Source of the DNA: Bombyx mori
Lineage: Eukaryota > Arthropoda > Insecta > Lepidoptera > Bombycidae
Assembly: GCF_030269925.1 (NCBI RefSeq)
Contig: NC_085116.1
Location: 2,666,001-2,730,000, forward strand
Length of the DNA stretch: 64,000 bases
Direction of reading: 5' to 3'
Each line of letters starts with the position of its first letter. Position 1 is the first letter of the stretch. The position numbers were made by a program, and so were the translations under genes. Shown here piece by piece: positions 26,001 through 36,900 of this stretch. Under the pieces are notes generated by a model that saw only the letters and a list, made by a program, of their open reading frames with translations, had not been told where the DNA came from and ran no database searches.

Positions 26001-26671
26001 TTGCGTAATTACTGATGGTAGGGGGTTTTGTGAGCCCGCATAGATAGGTACTTCGACAAAGAGTTCGCCGTGCAACCTAACCCATGAATCAGCTCGCTGA
26101 GTTTCTCGCCGGATCTTCTCAGCGGGTCGCGATTCCGATCCGGTAGTAGATTCATTCGCGAAGCAGCTACTCTTGAGTTGTTAGGTCTCCTTCAGAGGCG
26201 CTCGGGCAGCTGTTAGCAAATCCCACCCCTCCTGGCTGAGCCTTTGCTCGCCCACCTGTCCTGGTGAAACTGGAAAGGCCTCCGGGCCACCAGTAATCCT
26301 TCAATCATAAAAAAAAAAAGATAGGTACTGCCATCTGGTCTACTGCTGCTGAGAAACAGCGTAACTTCGACCTAATATCAATGGTTTCCAGTAACCACTT
26401 AATATTAAGCGAGCCGTGAGCGAATTCGCCAATTAATACAATAAATAAAACAAGACTCTCAAAACGTATGTACACAGCTGTGGACGCCAACAACCGCGGG
26501 CGGCTGTACCGTGGGATGATCGACTGCTTCGTCAAGATGGTGAGGTCCGAAGGCGCTTCTTCCCTGTACAAGGGAGTCGGGGCCAACTACATGAGACTCG
26601 GGCCGCACACCGTCCTGCTGTTGGTGTGCTGGGACCAGCTTAAGATATTAGAAGACTACTTAAGGAAGTAG
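23021..26671 (+). CDS. SLC25A35: SLC25A35-like mitochondrial carrier, complete (4 exons, one GC-AG intron)
   Basis: Exons 23021-23295, 23966-24216, 25175-25393 and 26478-26671 join in phase (2, 1, 1) to 312 residues. The chosen start gives MAARQDGVGRDVTDLLMGG. An acceptor at 23004-23005 shows that the exon has a spliced 5' UTR, so the ATG at 22994 is not used. Solcar motifs: NPIEVVKTRLQLQGEMKARG, TPFFLVKTRLQAQA and NPFDVVATRL. Also GHQHQHAGTAGALADIY, GLFRGIYPQIPRGAVGSS, YRGMIDC and YKGVGANYMRLGPHT. The last intron appears to use a GC donor (CAAG|GCAAGT). Third-position GC is much higher in exons 3-4 than in the paralogue at 15670. A poly(A) signal AATAAA lies near 26842. Confidence 0.93.
23330..23594. 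mobile_element. MITE T1, copy 2 (carrier intron 1)
   Basis: Ends GTGAAGGCTATTTGGC and GAAATAGCCTTTTACACC form the inverted termini. The interior matches the copies at 16385 and 29913 (TTGCAACTTTACAGGA, AAGTTCAATTAAAAG, GATACTAATATCAAATGA). Confidence 0.7.
24338..24500. mobile_element. rearranged Bm1 fragments joined head to head
   Basis: Left part (CCCTTCAAACCGAAACGCAT through GGCAGATGGTGG) is antisense Bm1. Right part (TTTACGTTGTAGATGTCTAT through CCGTGAGCTCGTCC and an A-rich tail) is sense Bm1. The switch occurs near 24405. Confidence 0.65.
24625..24800 (+). mobile_element. RTE-type LINE fragment, C-terminal end of ORF
   Basis: The + strand reads GVRGRPKKTWIECVNDDMK, then TADRREWKRKNRCPDPT and a stop near 24789. 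The GRPKK-W-x-C-x3-D block followed by a D-R-x-W-K motif is the conserved end of RTE-like reverse-transcriptase proteins. It is a truncated copy in carrier intron 2 and belongs to a different subfamily from the antisense copy at 33868. Confidence 0.7.
24860..25105 (+). mobile_element. LINE family B 3' fragment
   Basis: Sense copy in carrier intron 2: GTCATCGTTCTCGTCGAACC, GAGTTTCTCGCCGGATCTTC, CGTGAGCTCACCTAC, then CTCTCAAGGCTATC. Confidence 0.75.
25480..25830 (-). mobile_element. two degenerate LINE family B 3' fragments in tandem
   Basis: Two antisense pieces (about 25480-25635 and 25640-25830), each starting near a variant of CTATTCCAGCT...GTAGGTGAGCTCACGGG and containing GATCCG(A/G)CGAGAAACTCAGTG. 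Both lie in the last, GC-AG, intron of the carrier. Confidence 0.6.
26050..26312 (+). mobile_element. jockey-like LINE family A 3' end
   Basis: Nearly identical to the last 260 bp of the element at 34424-36267: AAGAGTTCGCCGTGCAACCT, AGCGGGTCGCGATTCCGATC, GCTGTTAGCAAATCCCACCC, TCCTTCAATCAT and an A tail. 5'-truncated insertion in the last carrier intron. Confidence 0.85.
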
Positions 26672-27139
26672 TAACCTATTTATTGTTATGGCAATACTAA
26701 TGTTTTTTTTGACAGGTATCACTATTAAATAGTAATACGGACTATTAAATATATCTGTATGTACAGTTTTAATATTTAATGTTGGAAACGATTTATATGA
26801 ATTATTAAAAATAATTATGTATTAAACAATTATTTTATTATAAATAAACAATTATTATATTTTATTGCTTCTAAACAGTAAACGTATCGGTCCTGAGAAA
26901 TTTATTTGGTATTGTAAAAAAAAACCTGCAAAATATATTTTTTTTAATCACAAAAAGCAAACAGACTTTAGCACAAAATTATCCTAAGGAATAACAAAAC
27001 GAATTCTATTACTAATGCAAAAAGAATAAATTAGGAACATTACATATTAATGCATATCCAATATAAATACATATTGAATATTTATGAAGTATGACCATAA
27101 CTAACATTTTGGGCAAGTTCTCACTCTTACGTCACATGA
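26672..27139. other. 3' UTR and spacer after the carrier
   Basis: AT-rich, with candidate polyadenylation signals near 26842. No other feature seen. Confidence 0.5.
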
Positions 27140-27164
27140 CAACGTTGATGAATGTGGCAACACT

Positions 27165-27375
27165 CATCCGGCTGAGCCTTTTCTTTTTATTGCCCTTATA
27201 GGCAGACGAGCATACGGCCCACCTGAGGGTGAGTGGTTAGCGTCGCCCATGGACTTCAGAAATGCCAGGGGCAGAACCAAACTGCTGCATACCGTTAGCC
27301 TTTGCTCGCCCACCTGTCTTGGTGAAACTGGAAAGGCACCCGGGTCATCAGTAATCCATCATTCACAAAAAAAAA
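27165..27375 (+). mobile_element. jockey-like LINE tail interrupted by a short repeat
   Basis: The outer pieces (CGGCTGAGCCTTT and AGCCTTTGCTCGCCCACCTG through ATCCATCATTCAC and an A tail) are contiguous in the family A tail at 36175-36250. A roughly 110-bp repeat (TTATTGCCCTTATAGGCAGA through CATACCGTT) splits them, with AGCCTTT on both sides as a likely target-site duplication. Confidence 0.7.
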
Positions 27376-27524
27376 AAAAACTAAACAGGTTAGTTCTGCA
27401 GCACCCCACCAGTCGTAAACTGCTTTTGTACAAGCAACATAAATAAAACCGAATGTCTGATAACAACAGAGTCTACTTTCCGTTGACGGAATCGGACTCG
27501 CAAACACTCTTATCGCCTTATCAG

Positions 27525-27838
27525 TGTAGGGGAATGATACCCCGCCCCGCTTAGCTTACTAAGCGTCGTTACTAATCACGTCGGGGTCACCAGTGTGAGG
27601 TTTATTGGGAGATGAAGGATGAGGAGGCGTGTGCTTTGGTTGTTTTTTGCGTGTTGTCCTTCATAAACCTCATCGGAGCGGTCAATAAAACATTACTTGT
27701 AATTACATATTTATTCGCGTCAGCGACCGCGGTGGATCGCTGCACGTTGACCACTGACTGACTAACGTATGCTGCTCATTACTATATGCACAATAAATGC
27801 ATACTGAGCTAAGCGGGGCGGGGTATAATTCCCCTACA
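27525..27838. mobile_element. MITE with long inverted termini
   Basis: 314-bp element whose ends (starting TGTAGGGGAATGATACCCCG, finishing with a near-perfect inverted copy through CGGGGTATAATTCCCCTACA) are inverted over about 30 bp and share an inner CGCCCCGCTTAGCT. The flanks carry TCAG at 27521-27524 and 27839-27842. No coding capacity. Confidence 0.8.
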
Positions 27839-28254
27839 TCAGCAATAAATAAAATAAAACAATAGAAGAGTTATATACTTAAAAACTTTATTATAAAGTC
27901 GTCGATTAACAAACGGACGTATCGTAATATTACATTGGAAAATTAAAGTAAATATAGTGTCTTTTTTTTTAAATGTAATCTTTCTAAAACTAATTTGGTG
28001 CGACGGATTGTTCTTCAATATAATTTTACGTTCTACAATTAAATTTCAAAAAAGAACTTTGAAACAGATTGTGCGTTAAAAATTATATGACACTCACGCT
28101 GACCTTCCGACGATAAAAAAGAAAAAAACATACGGATTATAAACTTGTGTATTTATACCAAGCAAAGAGTACCTATTTGCGTGACCACGCAGTCATGGCT
28201 ACGTAAGCGCACAAAAACTGTTTTTTTTTTAAAGATAACAAAAGCCTATAGCTC

Positions 28255-28395
28255 AGCCATTTTAATCGAAATATTTACAAATAAAAATCGTGTAATAAAA
28301 CTCAAACCCGCAAAATTATAATTTTTGTAATTATTGATGGTAGGACCTCTTGCGAGTCCGCACGGGTAGAAACCGCCACCCTATTTCTGCCGTGA
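28255..28395 (+). mobile_element. Bm1 SINE internal fragment
   Basis: Body of the SINE only (AATCGTGTAATAAAACTCAA, TGATGGTAGGACCTCTTGCG, CTATTTCTGCCGTGA), diverged and truncated at both ends. Confidence 0.55.
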
Positions 28396-28649
28396 TTTGA
28401 TTACAGTTTGGTATTGGTCATAGTTTAAATCTATGTAGTGTCTCGGAATGGATTGAGAAAGTTCTCGAAAACGAATACCGCTAGGTGATTTCTGATATGA
28501 TAAAATAAAATAAAAAACTCACGGTCGATATTTTACTAGTACTAGTAGTGCGGTGCGTAGAGTTGCATTTGACGCGAAACTTGAACATACTATAATATAA
28601 CCTATTCTACTAAATACTACTATATACTATACTATATAATCTATCTATT

Positions 28650-28762
28650 TTGTAGGCAGCGGCTTGGTTCTGCCCCTGACATTGCTGAAGTCCATGGGCG
28701 ACGGTAGCCATTCGCCATCAGGTGGGCCGGATGCACGTCTGCCTACAGGGGCAATAAAAAAT
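28650..28762 (+). repeat. short 110-bp repeat S1
   Basis: Reads TGTAGGCAGCGGCTTGGTTC through TGGGCGACGGTAGCCATTCG to CGTCTGCCTACAGGG. Inverted AGGCAG and CTGCCT mark its edges. Other copies are at 27190-27297, 30160-30272 and 48098-48220. Confidence 0.65.
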
Positions 28763-29490
28763 ATTGATAAAAATATTGTCGTTTATTTCTATTTTGTGTT
28801 CGGGATTTGGTTTTCTTTATATAAAGATCTTTCTCTAAATAAATTTAAGGAAAACTCTGAGATTTTAAATTTGCGACAGTTTTACCTAATGTTAGCACAT
28901 CATTTGGCGTATATCTTCGAAAATTCGTGCTAATATATTGTATACCTGTCCCCAAACGGAAGTTGGAAGTATTTTAATGCTGATGCTCAATAAAAAAATA
29001 CCTCCTGTATATATATTCGTTTTCGAAAACGCTTTTTACACACCCTGTATATAATTAATTTCAAACTATACTTTATATCTTCATAGTTAAGGTTCAATTC
29101 GGATTACTGCGAACACGAATTTGATTCGTTTTACTTACACATTAATATTAAAATTGAATAGTAAACATTTTATATCGCAGAGTGAAAGTTGATATAAGCT
29201 ATTTATATATATTTTGTGCTATGTAACCTAAAACATTACACCGAAGCTTACAGTAAATTTATATAATTTTAAATTTATTTAAGAAGATTTGTACTTTGAA
29301 ATTGTTTAATATAAACGACAACTAAGTAACAATTGGTGGATAAAGATTATATTTATGTAAAGTGACAATACTTAGTATTGTCTCCGATTAAGGCGAGTCT
29401 TTGACGTAATTACAACTACTATTCGGCTTCATTTTGCGTTTTCTATTGTCATTCTTATTGGTATTTGACGGACTTGAGTGTGATGAACTG

Positions 29491-29662
29491 TGTGCTTAGT
29501 GCGAGTTTTTTAACGTTCTCGATAGCGTAAAAGTTAACTGAAATTTGTATGCAGTTAGAACAGCGCCTCTAGCGGCAAACGTAGGCAAACGATCAACTCA
29601 ATACAAATTTTAGTTAACTTTTACGCTAGCGACAACGTTAAAAAACTCGCACTAAGTACACA
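29491..29662. mobile_element. foldback element: 172-bp near-perfect palindrome
   Basis: Left arm 29491-29550 and right arm 29601-29662 are inverted copies (TTAGTGCGAGTTTTTTAACG, GCGTAAAAGTTAACT) with only a few mismatches and a loop of about 50 bp. Read as a small foldback MITE. Confidence 0.75.
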
Positions 29663-29912
29663 GGTTCGTTTGTTTTTTGTCTGGGTGTTTATTATCTATA
29701 TATGTGTATATTTAAACGTAAATAAATATGTTTATCTCTCAGATACCCGTAACACAGGGAGTACTAAATTGGGGCCAGATGACCATGCGTGACTTTTTCC
29801 CCATTTTTTTTTTAAATTGTTTCGTATTGGGTTTTCACCTTTACTAAGTGAAACTGTCAGAAGTTAATAATCTGCTATTAGTTCGTTCGGTACCAAATGA
29901 AACGTGAATAAA

Positions 29913-30338
29913 TATCGAGGGATAAAAGATTATTTGCTTTAAGCGATATATTTGCAACTTTACAGGAGAAGCTATTTAAAGTTTAAAATTTGAAAAATAA
30001 ATCATAGCAAAAAAACTTCTTCGACTATTTAAATGGGGTATTTTATATAATAATTAAATTGATGTTCAATTTAAAACATCGAATTCTTGATACTAATACC
30101 AAATAAAACGGACCTTTAATAACAGGTCCTTCTTCAAACGAGGCTTGCGGAGAGTACTCAGCGCTAGGCAGAGGCTTGGTTCTGCCCCTGGCATTACTGA
30201 CGTCCATGGGCGACGATGACCACTTACCATCAGGTGAGCCGTATTTTCGTCTGCCTACATTGAAAAAAAAAACAAAGGTAAATGTCGCGGATTAAGCGAA
30301 ATGTCGCTTAAACCAAGTAATCATTCACCGCTCGATAT
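29913..30338. mobile_element. MITE T1, copy 3, interrupted by repeat S1
   Basis: Begins TATCGAGGGATAAAAGATTA and ends CATTCACCGCTCGATATA. The interior matches the other T1 copies (TTGCAACTTTACAGGA, GATACTAATACCAAATAAAA). The S1 repeat plus a short flank (about 30140-30275) interrupts it. Confidence 0.7.
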
Positions 30339-30941
30339 ATTTTTTATATAAAAATGACGGTAGTCACAAAACATCCACTAATTACACCTTCATTATCAGT
30401 CGCATGATGACAATTCAAAACGAAAGATTAAACCGTATAACCATAGTAGTATTGATTACTTTACAATACTTATATAATAAACTATAACGTATAAAATGAT
30501 GGAAGCGTTCATTTTGGTAGAATTCTGCTTAACACTATTATGTTATTGAGCATTATGCACACGTCGATTTATCTTTAATTATAAAATAAATTTCTTCTAG
30601 AATTATTCTTTCGTACGACTATCAGTGGAGAATTTATAAAAAAAATTACATACATTAATAATTTGGCTAACACGCTTATCGCGATTTATGGCGTCTTAGT
30701 ACAATCACATTTAATAACAAAACAATTTTCTACATTACGAAGTTCAACTTCTACTAACTATAATGGGTAAGAATTAATAAATCTTTAAAAAAACTAACAG
30801 AGAGACTAATGAACAGTCGGATTCTAATATTATTAATATTAGAATAGAATAGAAACCAAGCCAGTCTTAGTTTATAAAATGTATAGAGACACTGAAATAC
30901 GCGAATAATATACTAGAATAAACAGTCTGTACGCGATAACA

Positions 30942-33900
30942 TCATACGTCAGCATTACGCAATTGTGATGTACTGAGGGGTCTGGAGCGGAACCCTTGGC
31001 TGCATAGGAGTGATACTTGAGCCGGAGTCTTTCCTCGTGTTTCGGGGAAGTACAGTCTGCAAAACATACAAGTTGATATTTTAATGATAAATTCTATTTC
31101 TTTTTTTCTATTCTATTTTAATGATAATGATAACCTCTTCGGTCCATATAGACAATTTAAATAGTCACAAATAACGTAATGTAAAAAGTAATAGTTTTAA
31201 AGGATTTTGGTTACATTAACCCGACCGTTTAACCGATGTTGATTAACCCGTGGTGCAGCTATTAGCGCTCCTGACTTCTGGATGAGGGTCTATGAATTCG
31301 AACAAATTCTACAATACAATCGAGAATTCTAGATCAACCTCACGTCTCAAAGAAACTGGCGGCTTTCACGATGTGATATTTATGGGCTCTAGTAATTACG
31401 TAACGCTAAGTAGTTGTGAACGACTGGCCAAATAGTGGAATACAAAAAAACCATCCATCATATACAGGGTTGTATATGATGGATGCGCAGAGTGAGGAGA
31501 CGTTAGCGAGACAGAAAGAGACGTATGAGATGTGAGCGAGACAGAGATAACGAAAGGGCATGCCGCGACTATTAAAGTCGACGCATTATGAACTGAGGCT
31601 TTGGGTCATAAATCATATTGATCTGTCTGTCTCGCTCGCACTTACAGATCTTATAGAGAGGTGGAGTGATGTGCGTAAGAATTATATAGTAGACGTATTT
31701 AGATATGAATAAAAAACCAACTCGATTAAATATTAAGCTCAACTATCCTAATCTAAACCTGATGATCGTGCGCTAAAGTTAATTATCAAAATTTCAAAAT
31801 AACTGACCTCATAAAAACGTACAGGGCTGCGGTAACGGCGGAGAACAACAAGAAGGAGTAGGCGCCGATGGTGTCCCGCATCGTTTGGAAGGACATTCCG
31901 ATGAGAAAGTTCCCCCCCCAGTTCGCCAACGAGCCCCACGCCATGGCGGCGGGGCGCGGCGCCACCTCGAACATTTCTGAAACGAATTGTAGAAATTGCC
32001 AACTTCTTTTTCTTTTCCTACCTATTATAGTAACCTCGAGGGGTTTTTTTATTGCTTAGATGGGTGGACGAACTCACAGCCCACCTGGTGTTAAGTGGTT
32101 ACTGGAGCCTGTAGACATCTACAGCGTAAATGCGCCACCCACCTTGAGATATAAGTTCTAAGGTCTCAAGTATAGTTACAACGGCTGCCCCACCCTTCAA
32201 ACCGAAACGCATTACTGCTTCACGGCAGAAATAGGTAGGTTATTCTAGATTCACCGAACTAGTAGATGAGCTCGCAGGGCTCAAACCCGTTGCTAACTAA
32301 CCCGACGTTGCTAACACGAACCCTAGCAAGAGCCGTGCTTCGCAGAATCTACCACCGGATCGGAAACGCGACCCACTGAGAAGATCCGGCGAGAAACTCA
32401 GTGGGCTGTGTCTGAGGGTTAATTTACACGTCGAGCCCTTCGTCACAAGCGACGGGTTCGACGAGAACGATGACCGGTGCTTGGGGTAGCTAAAATCACC
32501 AGTGGATCGGGAGGAGAGCGCTTCTCAAGACGTTCTATTGCATTGATTTAAAAAAAAGCACTTTGCACACTTCCCTACTTTTTATTTAAAAGAACTTAAT
32601 TTACATACATTATTTCACTGACTGACTTCCGAATTCCCTATTGGCAGAACAGTGCTGCGCGCGGTCTAAATGTTGACTGAATTTTAAATTTGGTATATTT
32701 GTTTGCTAAGTACGACTGCGCGGTGCGCTTTAGTTGTGTGAGTGACCAATCTGTATACGCGTCAATGTAGGCGTGACAGCACGTACCGTTAGCAAAACAA
32801 AAACTCATTAATTCAAGTTATGGATTTCACCCATTTTTATATTCTATATTACTATTTTGCAACATCTATACTTATAACTAAACCTTCAAATATTTGTAGG
32901 TCGAAATATGTTAAGTATGAACTCACCGGACGCAATAAAATACGCTATAGGTCCAAGACCGAACCCGTACGCGTTGACGTAAGACAACACGGCCACTATG
33001 CACACGTACGGCATCCAGGGCGCCGCGTCCTGAAATATAATTTAACGGAATATAATTTAACGGAATATAATATGTAGAGGCTCGTTGGTTTTCTTTATTG
33101 ACTCGTGAAATCTTCAAAAGAGTTCACATTTTAAAGCGTAGTTGTAAATCTAGAAACTGTCGATTTTTTATTTGTCCTATTAATTGTTTATACAATGATC
33201 AGTTTGTCCCATTAATAGTTGATCCAATGATCAGTTTGTCCTATTAATAGTTGATCCAATGATCAGTATGTCCTATTATTAGTTGATCCAATGAACAGTT
33301 TGTCCTATTAAAAGTTGATCCAATGATCAGTTTGTTCTATCAATAGTTGATCCAAAGATCAGTTTGTCCTATTATTAGTTGATCCAATGATCAGTTTGTC
33401 CTATTAATAGTTGATCCAATGAACAGTTTGTCCTATTAATAGTTAATCCAATGATCAGTTTGTCCTATAATTAGTCGATCCAACGATCAGTTTGTCGTAC
33501 GACCGCTCCAGAAACCGACCATGTAGTTAAGGGCGGCGGCCAGGGCGGCCAGGAGGAGGGCGGCGGCGAGCACGGAGCGCAGCACGAGGGGGCGGCGGCC
33601 GGCGCGCGGCAGGAGGCGCACCATGAGCGCGGCTGTGCACACGTTCACGAGTCCCGCCGCTATCGTCGCCAGCTGAGCCTGGTACGCCGTCAGACCGGCC
33701 TGCTCGAACATCATTTGCGAGTAGTAGAACACCTGGAAATTTTATCGAGAAATAATTCGATGAATTTGTTATAAATCGTTTATATGAGCGCGAAAGAAAA
33801 ATGACTTAGGGGACGACTGGTCTGAGCGCCATTTAGATTTTTTTGAAGTCAAGTGACGTTTTTTTTGGATCATCATCATCATCATCATTTCCTGCCCTTC

Positions 33901-36900
33901 TCCCAATCACTTGGGGTCGGCGCAACATGCTTTCTCCTTCCATACTCTTCTATCATATACCATTTCTTCGCTCTTACCCATATCGTCTTTCACACAATCC
34001 ATCCATTTCTTCTTAGGTCTACCTCTTCCTCTATATCCTTCCACACTCATAGTTAACACTGTCTTACCAACCTCATTTTCATTTCGTCTCATCACATGTC
34101 CATAGCATCCCAAACGCGCACTCCTCAGCTTCTCTGTCACAGGTGCCACTTTCAGACTTCCTCTAACATATTCATTCCGTATTCTATCCATTCTCGTTAC
34201 TCCACACATCCATTGCAACATTCGCATCTCTGCTGCATGCAATCGCCTTTCATCCGCCACTTTTGTTGTCCAACAAGCTGATCCATACAAGACGGCAGGC
34301 CTTATTAAGGTCTTATATATCTTCCCCTTTAGGGGAAGAGGAATGTGTGAGTCACATATGGTGCCCGTGACCTGCCGCCATTTCATCCATCTTGCGTCAA
34401 TTCTGTGCCTCACAGTACGATCCGTAGACAGTGAGGTAGAACGCAGAGCCTCCTTGCCACCCTCTGATGTGTTACCACCCGTCACCCCGATGGAAGTTAA
34501 AGACTTGATCAAAGACCTACGTCCTCGCAAGGCTCCCGGTTCCGACGGTATATCCAACCGCGTTATTAAACTTCTACCCGTCCAACTCATCGTGATGTTG
34601 GCATCTATTTTCAATGCCGCTATGGCGAACTGTATCTTTCCCGCGGTGTGGAAAAAAGCGGACGTTATCGGCATACATAAACCCGGTAAACCAAAAAATC
34701 ATCCGACGAGCTACCGCCCGATTAGCCTCCTCATGTCTCTAGGCAAACTGTATGAGCGTCTGCTCTACAAACGCCTCAGAGACTTCGTCTCATCCAAGGG
34801 CATTCTCATCGATGAACAATTCGGATTCCGTACAAATCACTCATGCGTTCAACAGGTGCACCGCCTCACGGAGCACATTCTTGTGGGGCTTAATCGACCA
34901 AAACCGTTATACACGGGAGCTCTCTTCTTCGACGTCGCAAAAGCGTTCGACAAAGTCTGGCACAACGGTTTGATTTTCAAACTATTCAACATGGGTGTGC
35001 CGGATAGTCTCGTGCTCATCATACGGGACTTCTTGTCGAACCGCTCTTTTCGATATCGAGTCGAGGGAACCCGCTCCTCCCCACGACCTCTCACAGCTGG
35101 AGTCCCACAAGGCTCTGTCCTCTCACCCCTCCTATTTAGCTTATTCGTTAACGATATTCCCCGGTCGCCGCCGACCCATTTAGCTTTATTCGCCGACGAC
35201 ACGACTGTTTACTATTCCAGTAGAAACAAGTCCCTAATCGCGAAGAAGCTTCAGAGCGCAGCCCTAGCCCTAGGACAGTGGTTCCGAAAATGGCGCATAG
35301 ACATCAACCCAGCGAAAAGTACTGCGGTGCTCTTTCAGAGGGGAAGCTCCACACGGATTTCCTCCCGTATTAGGAGGAGGAATCTCACACCCCCGATTAC
35401 TCTCTTTAGTCAATCCATACCCTGGGCCAGGAAGGTCAAGTACCTGGGCGTTACCCTGGATGCATCGATGACATTCCGCCCGCATATAAAATCAGTCCGT
35501 GACCGTGCCGCGTTTATTCTCGGTAGACTCTACCCCATGATTTGTAAGCGGAGTAAAATGTCCCTTCGGAACAAGGTGACACTTTACAAAACTTGCATAA
35601 GGCCCGTCATGACTTACGCGAGTGTGGTGTTCGCTCACGCGGCCCGCACGCACATAGACACCCTTCAATCTCTACAATCCCGCTTTTGCAGGTTAGCCGT
35701 CGGAGCTCCGTGGTTCGTGAGGAACGTTGACCTACACGACGACCTGGGCCTCGAATCTATACAGAAATACATGAAGTCAGCGTCGGAACGGTACTTCGAT
35801 AAGGCTATGCGTCATGATAATCGCCTTATCGTAGCCGCCGCTGACTACTCCCCGAATCCTGATCATGCAGGAGCCAGTCACCGTCGACGCCCTAGACACG
35901 TCCTTACGGATCCATCAGATCCAATAACCTTCGCACTAGACGCCTTCAGCTCTAGGAGCAGGCTTAGGGACCTCGGTAACCGTACTCGTCGAACTCGACA
36001 AAGAGTTCGCCGTGCAACCTAACCCATGAATCAGCTCGCTGAGTTTCTCGCCGGATCTTCTCAGCGGGTCGCGATTCCGATCCGGTAGTAGATTCATTCG
36101 CGAAGCAGCTGCTCTTGAGCTGTTAGGTCTCCTTCGGAGGCGCTCGGGTAGCTGTTAGCAAATCCCACCCCTCCTGGCTGAGCCTTTGCTCGCCCACCTG
36201 TCCTGGTGAAACTGGAAAGGCCTCCGGGCCACCAGTAATCCTTCAATCATAAAAAAAAAAAAAAAAAGTACGATCCAGTTCACCGTCGCTTTGGATAACA
36301 GACCCTAGGTATCGGAAGTCTTGACATACTGGCAAAGGTGTTCCGTCGAGGGAAATGGTTGTAAAATTGGAGAGACCGCCAAAATCACAGAACAGATGTT
36401 CGGTTTTCGATCTGCTGATTTTTAGGCCAACACTCTCCAACTTGCATCGCCATTTCTCCAGCATGTTTTTTTTTATTACGTAAAATTTCATGGGCTAACA
36501 AAATTACGCAACAAACCCTTCTTTTCGGTATTTCAGTATTAACAATGACTGTAAATGTCTGTAGACGTGAGCTGCCGGCAGTTATTGATGTGAGTTTTTA
36601 TAAACCAAAAAAAAAGAAGAAAACTCGCTTTTTAACGTATGGTAATACTCCTGTGTATAATCCACGATCTTAAATGTCAGTATATGTTTGTACTTCAGCG
36701 TGTAATCTATGGAGAATCTGTAATCTATATAGTATCTGTGATAAAAATTTGGCGGACTTTTTGGCAGGAGCGCGAGGAGTGAAGTTGTGTGATTTGCTTT
36801 AATTTGTCTATTTAGTGTTTCTTCAGGTTTAAATATATAGTATCGGTGGTTTATTAACTGTTTAATATCTGTGAAAGTGCAAAAATGTGGGAAAATGAAA

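Noticed and set aside
28664..28933. 89-codon + strand ORF
   Set aside because: Its first third is repeat S1 and the remainder is AT-rich with no similarity I recognise.
33172..33500. Regular repeats resembling a CRISPR array
   Set aside because: The units are directly adjacent without unique spacers, in an intron of an animal gene.
34343..34423. N-terminal residues of the large reverse-transcriptase ORF
   Set aside because: They are encoded by antisense RTE sequence upstream of the LINE insertion border, so the ORF start is accidental.
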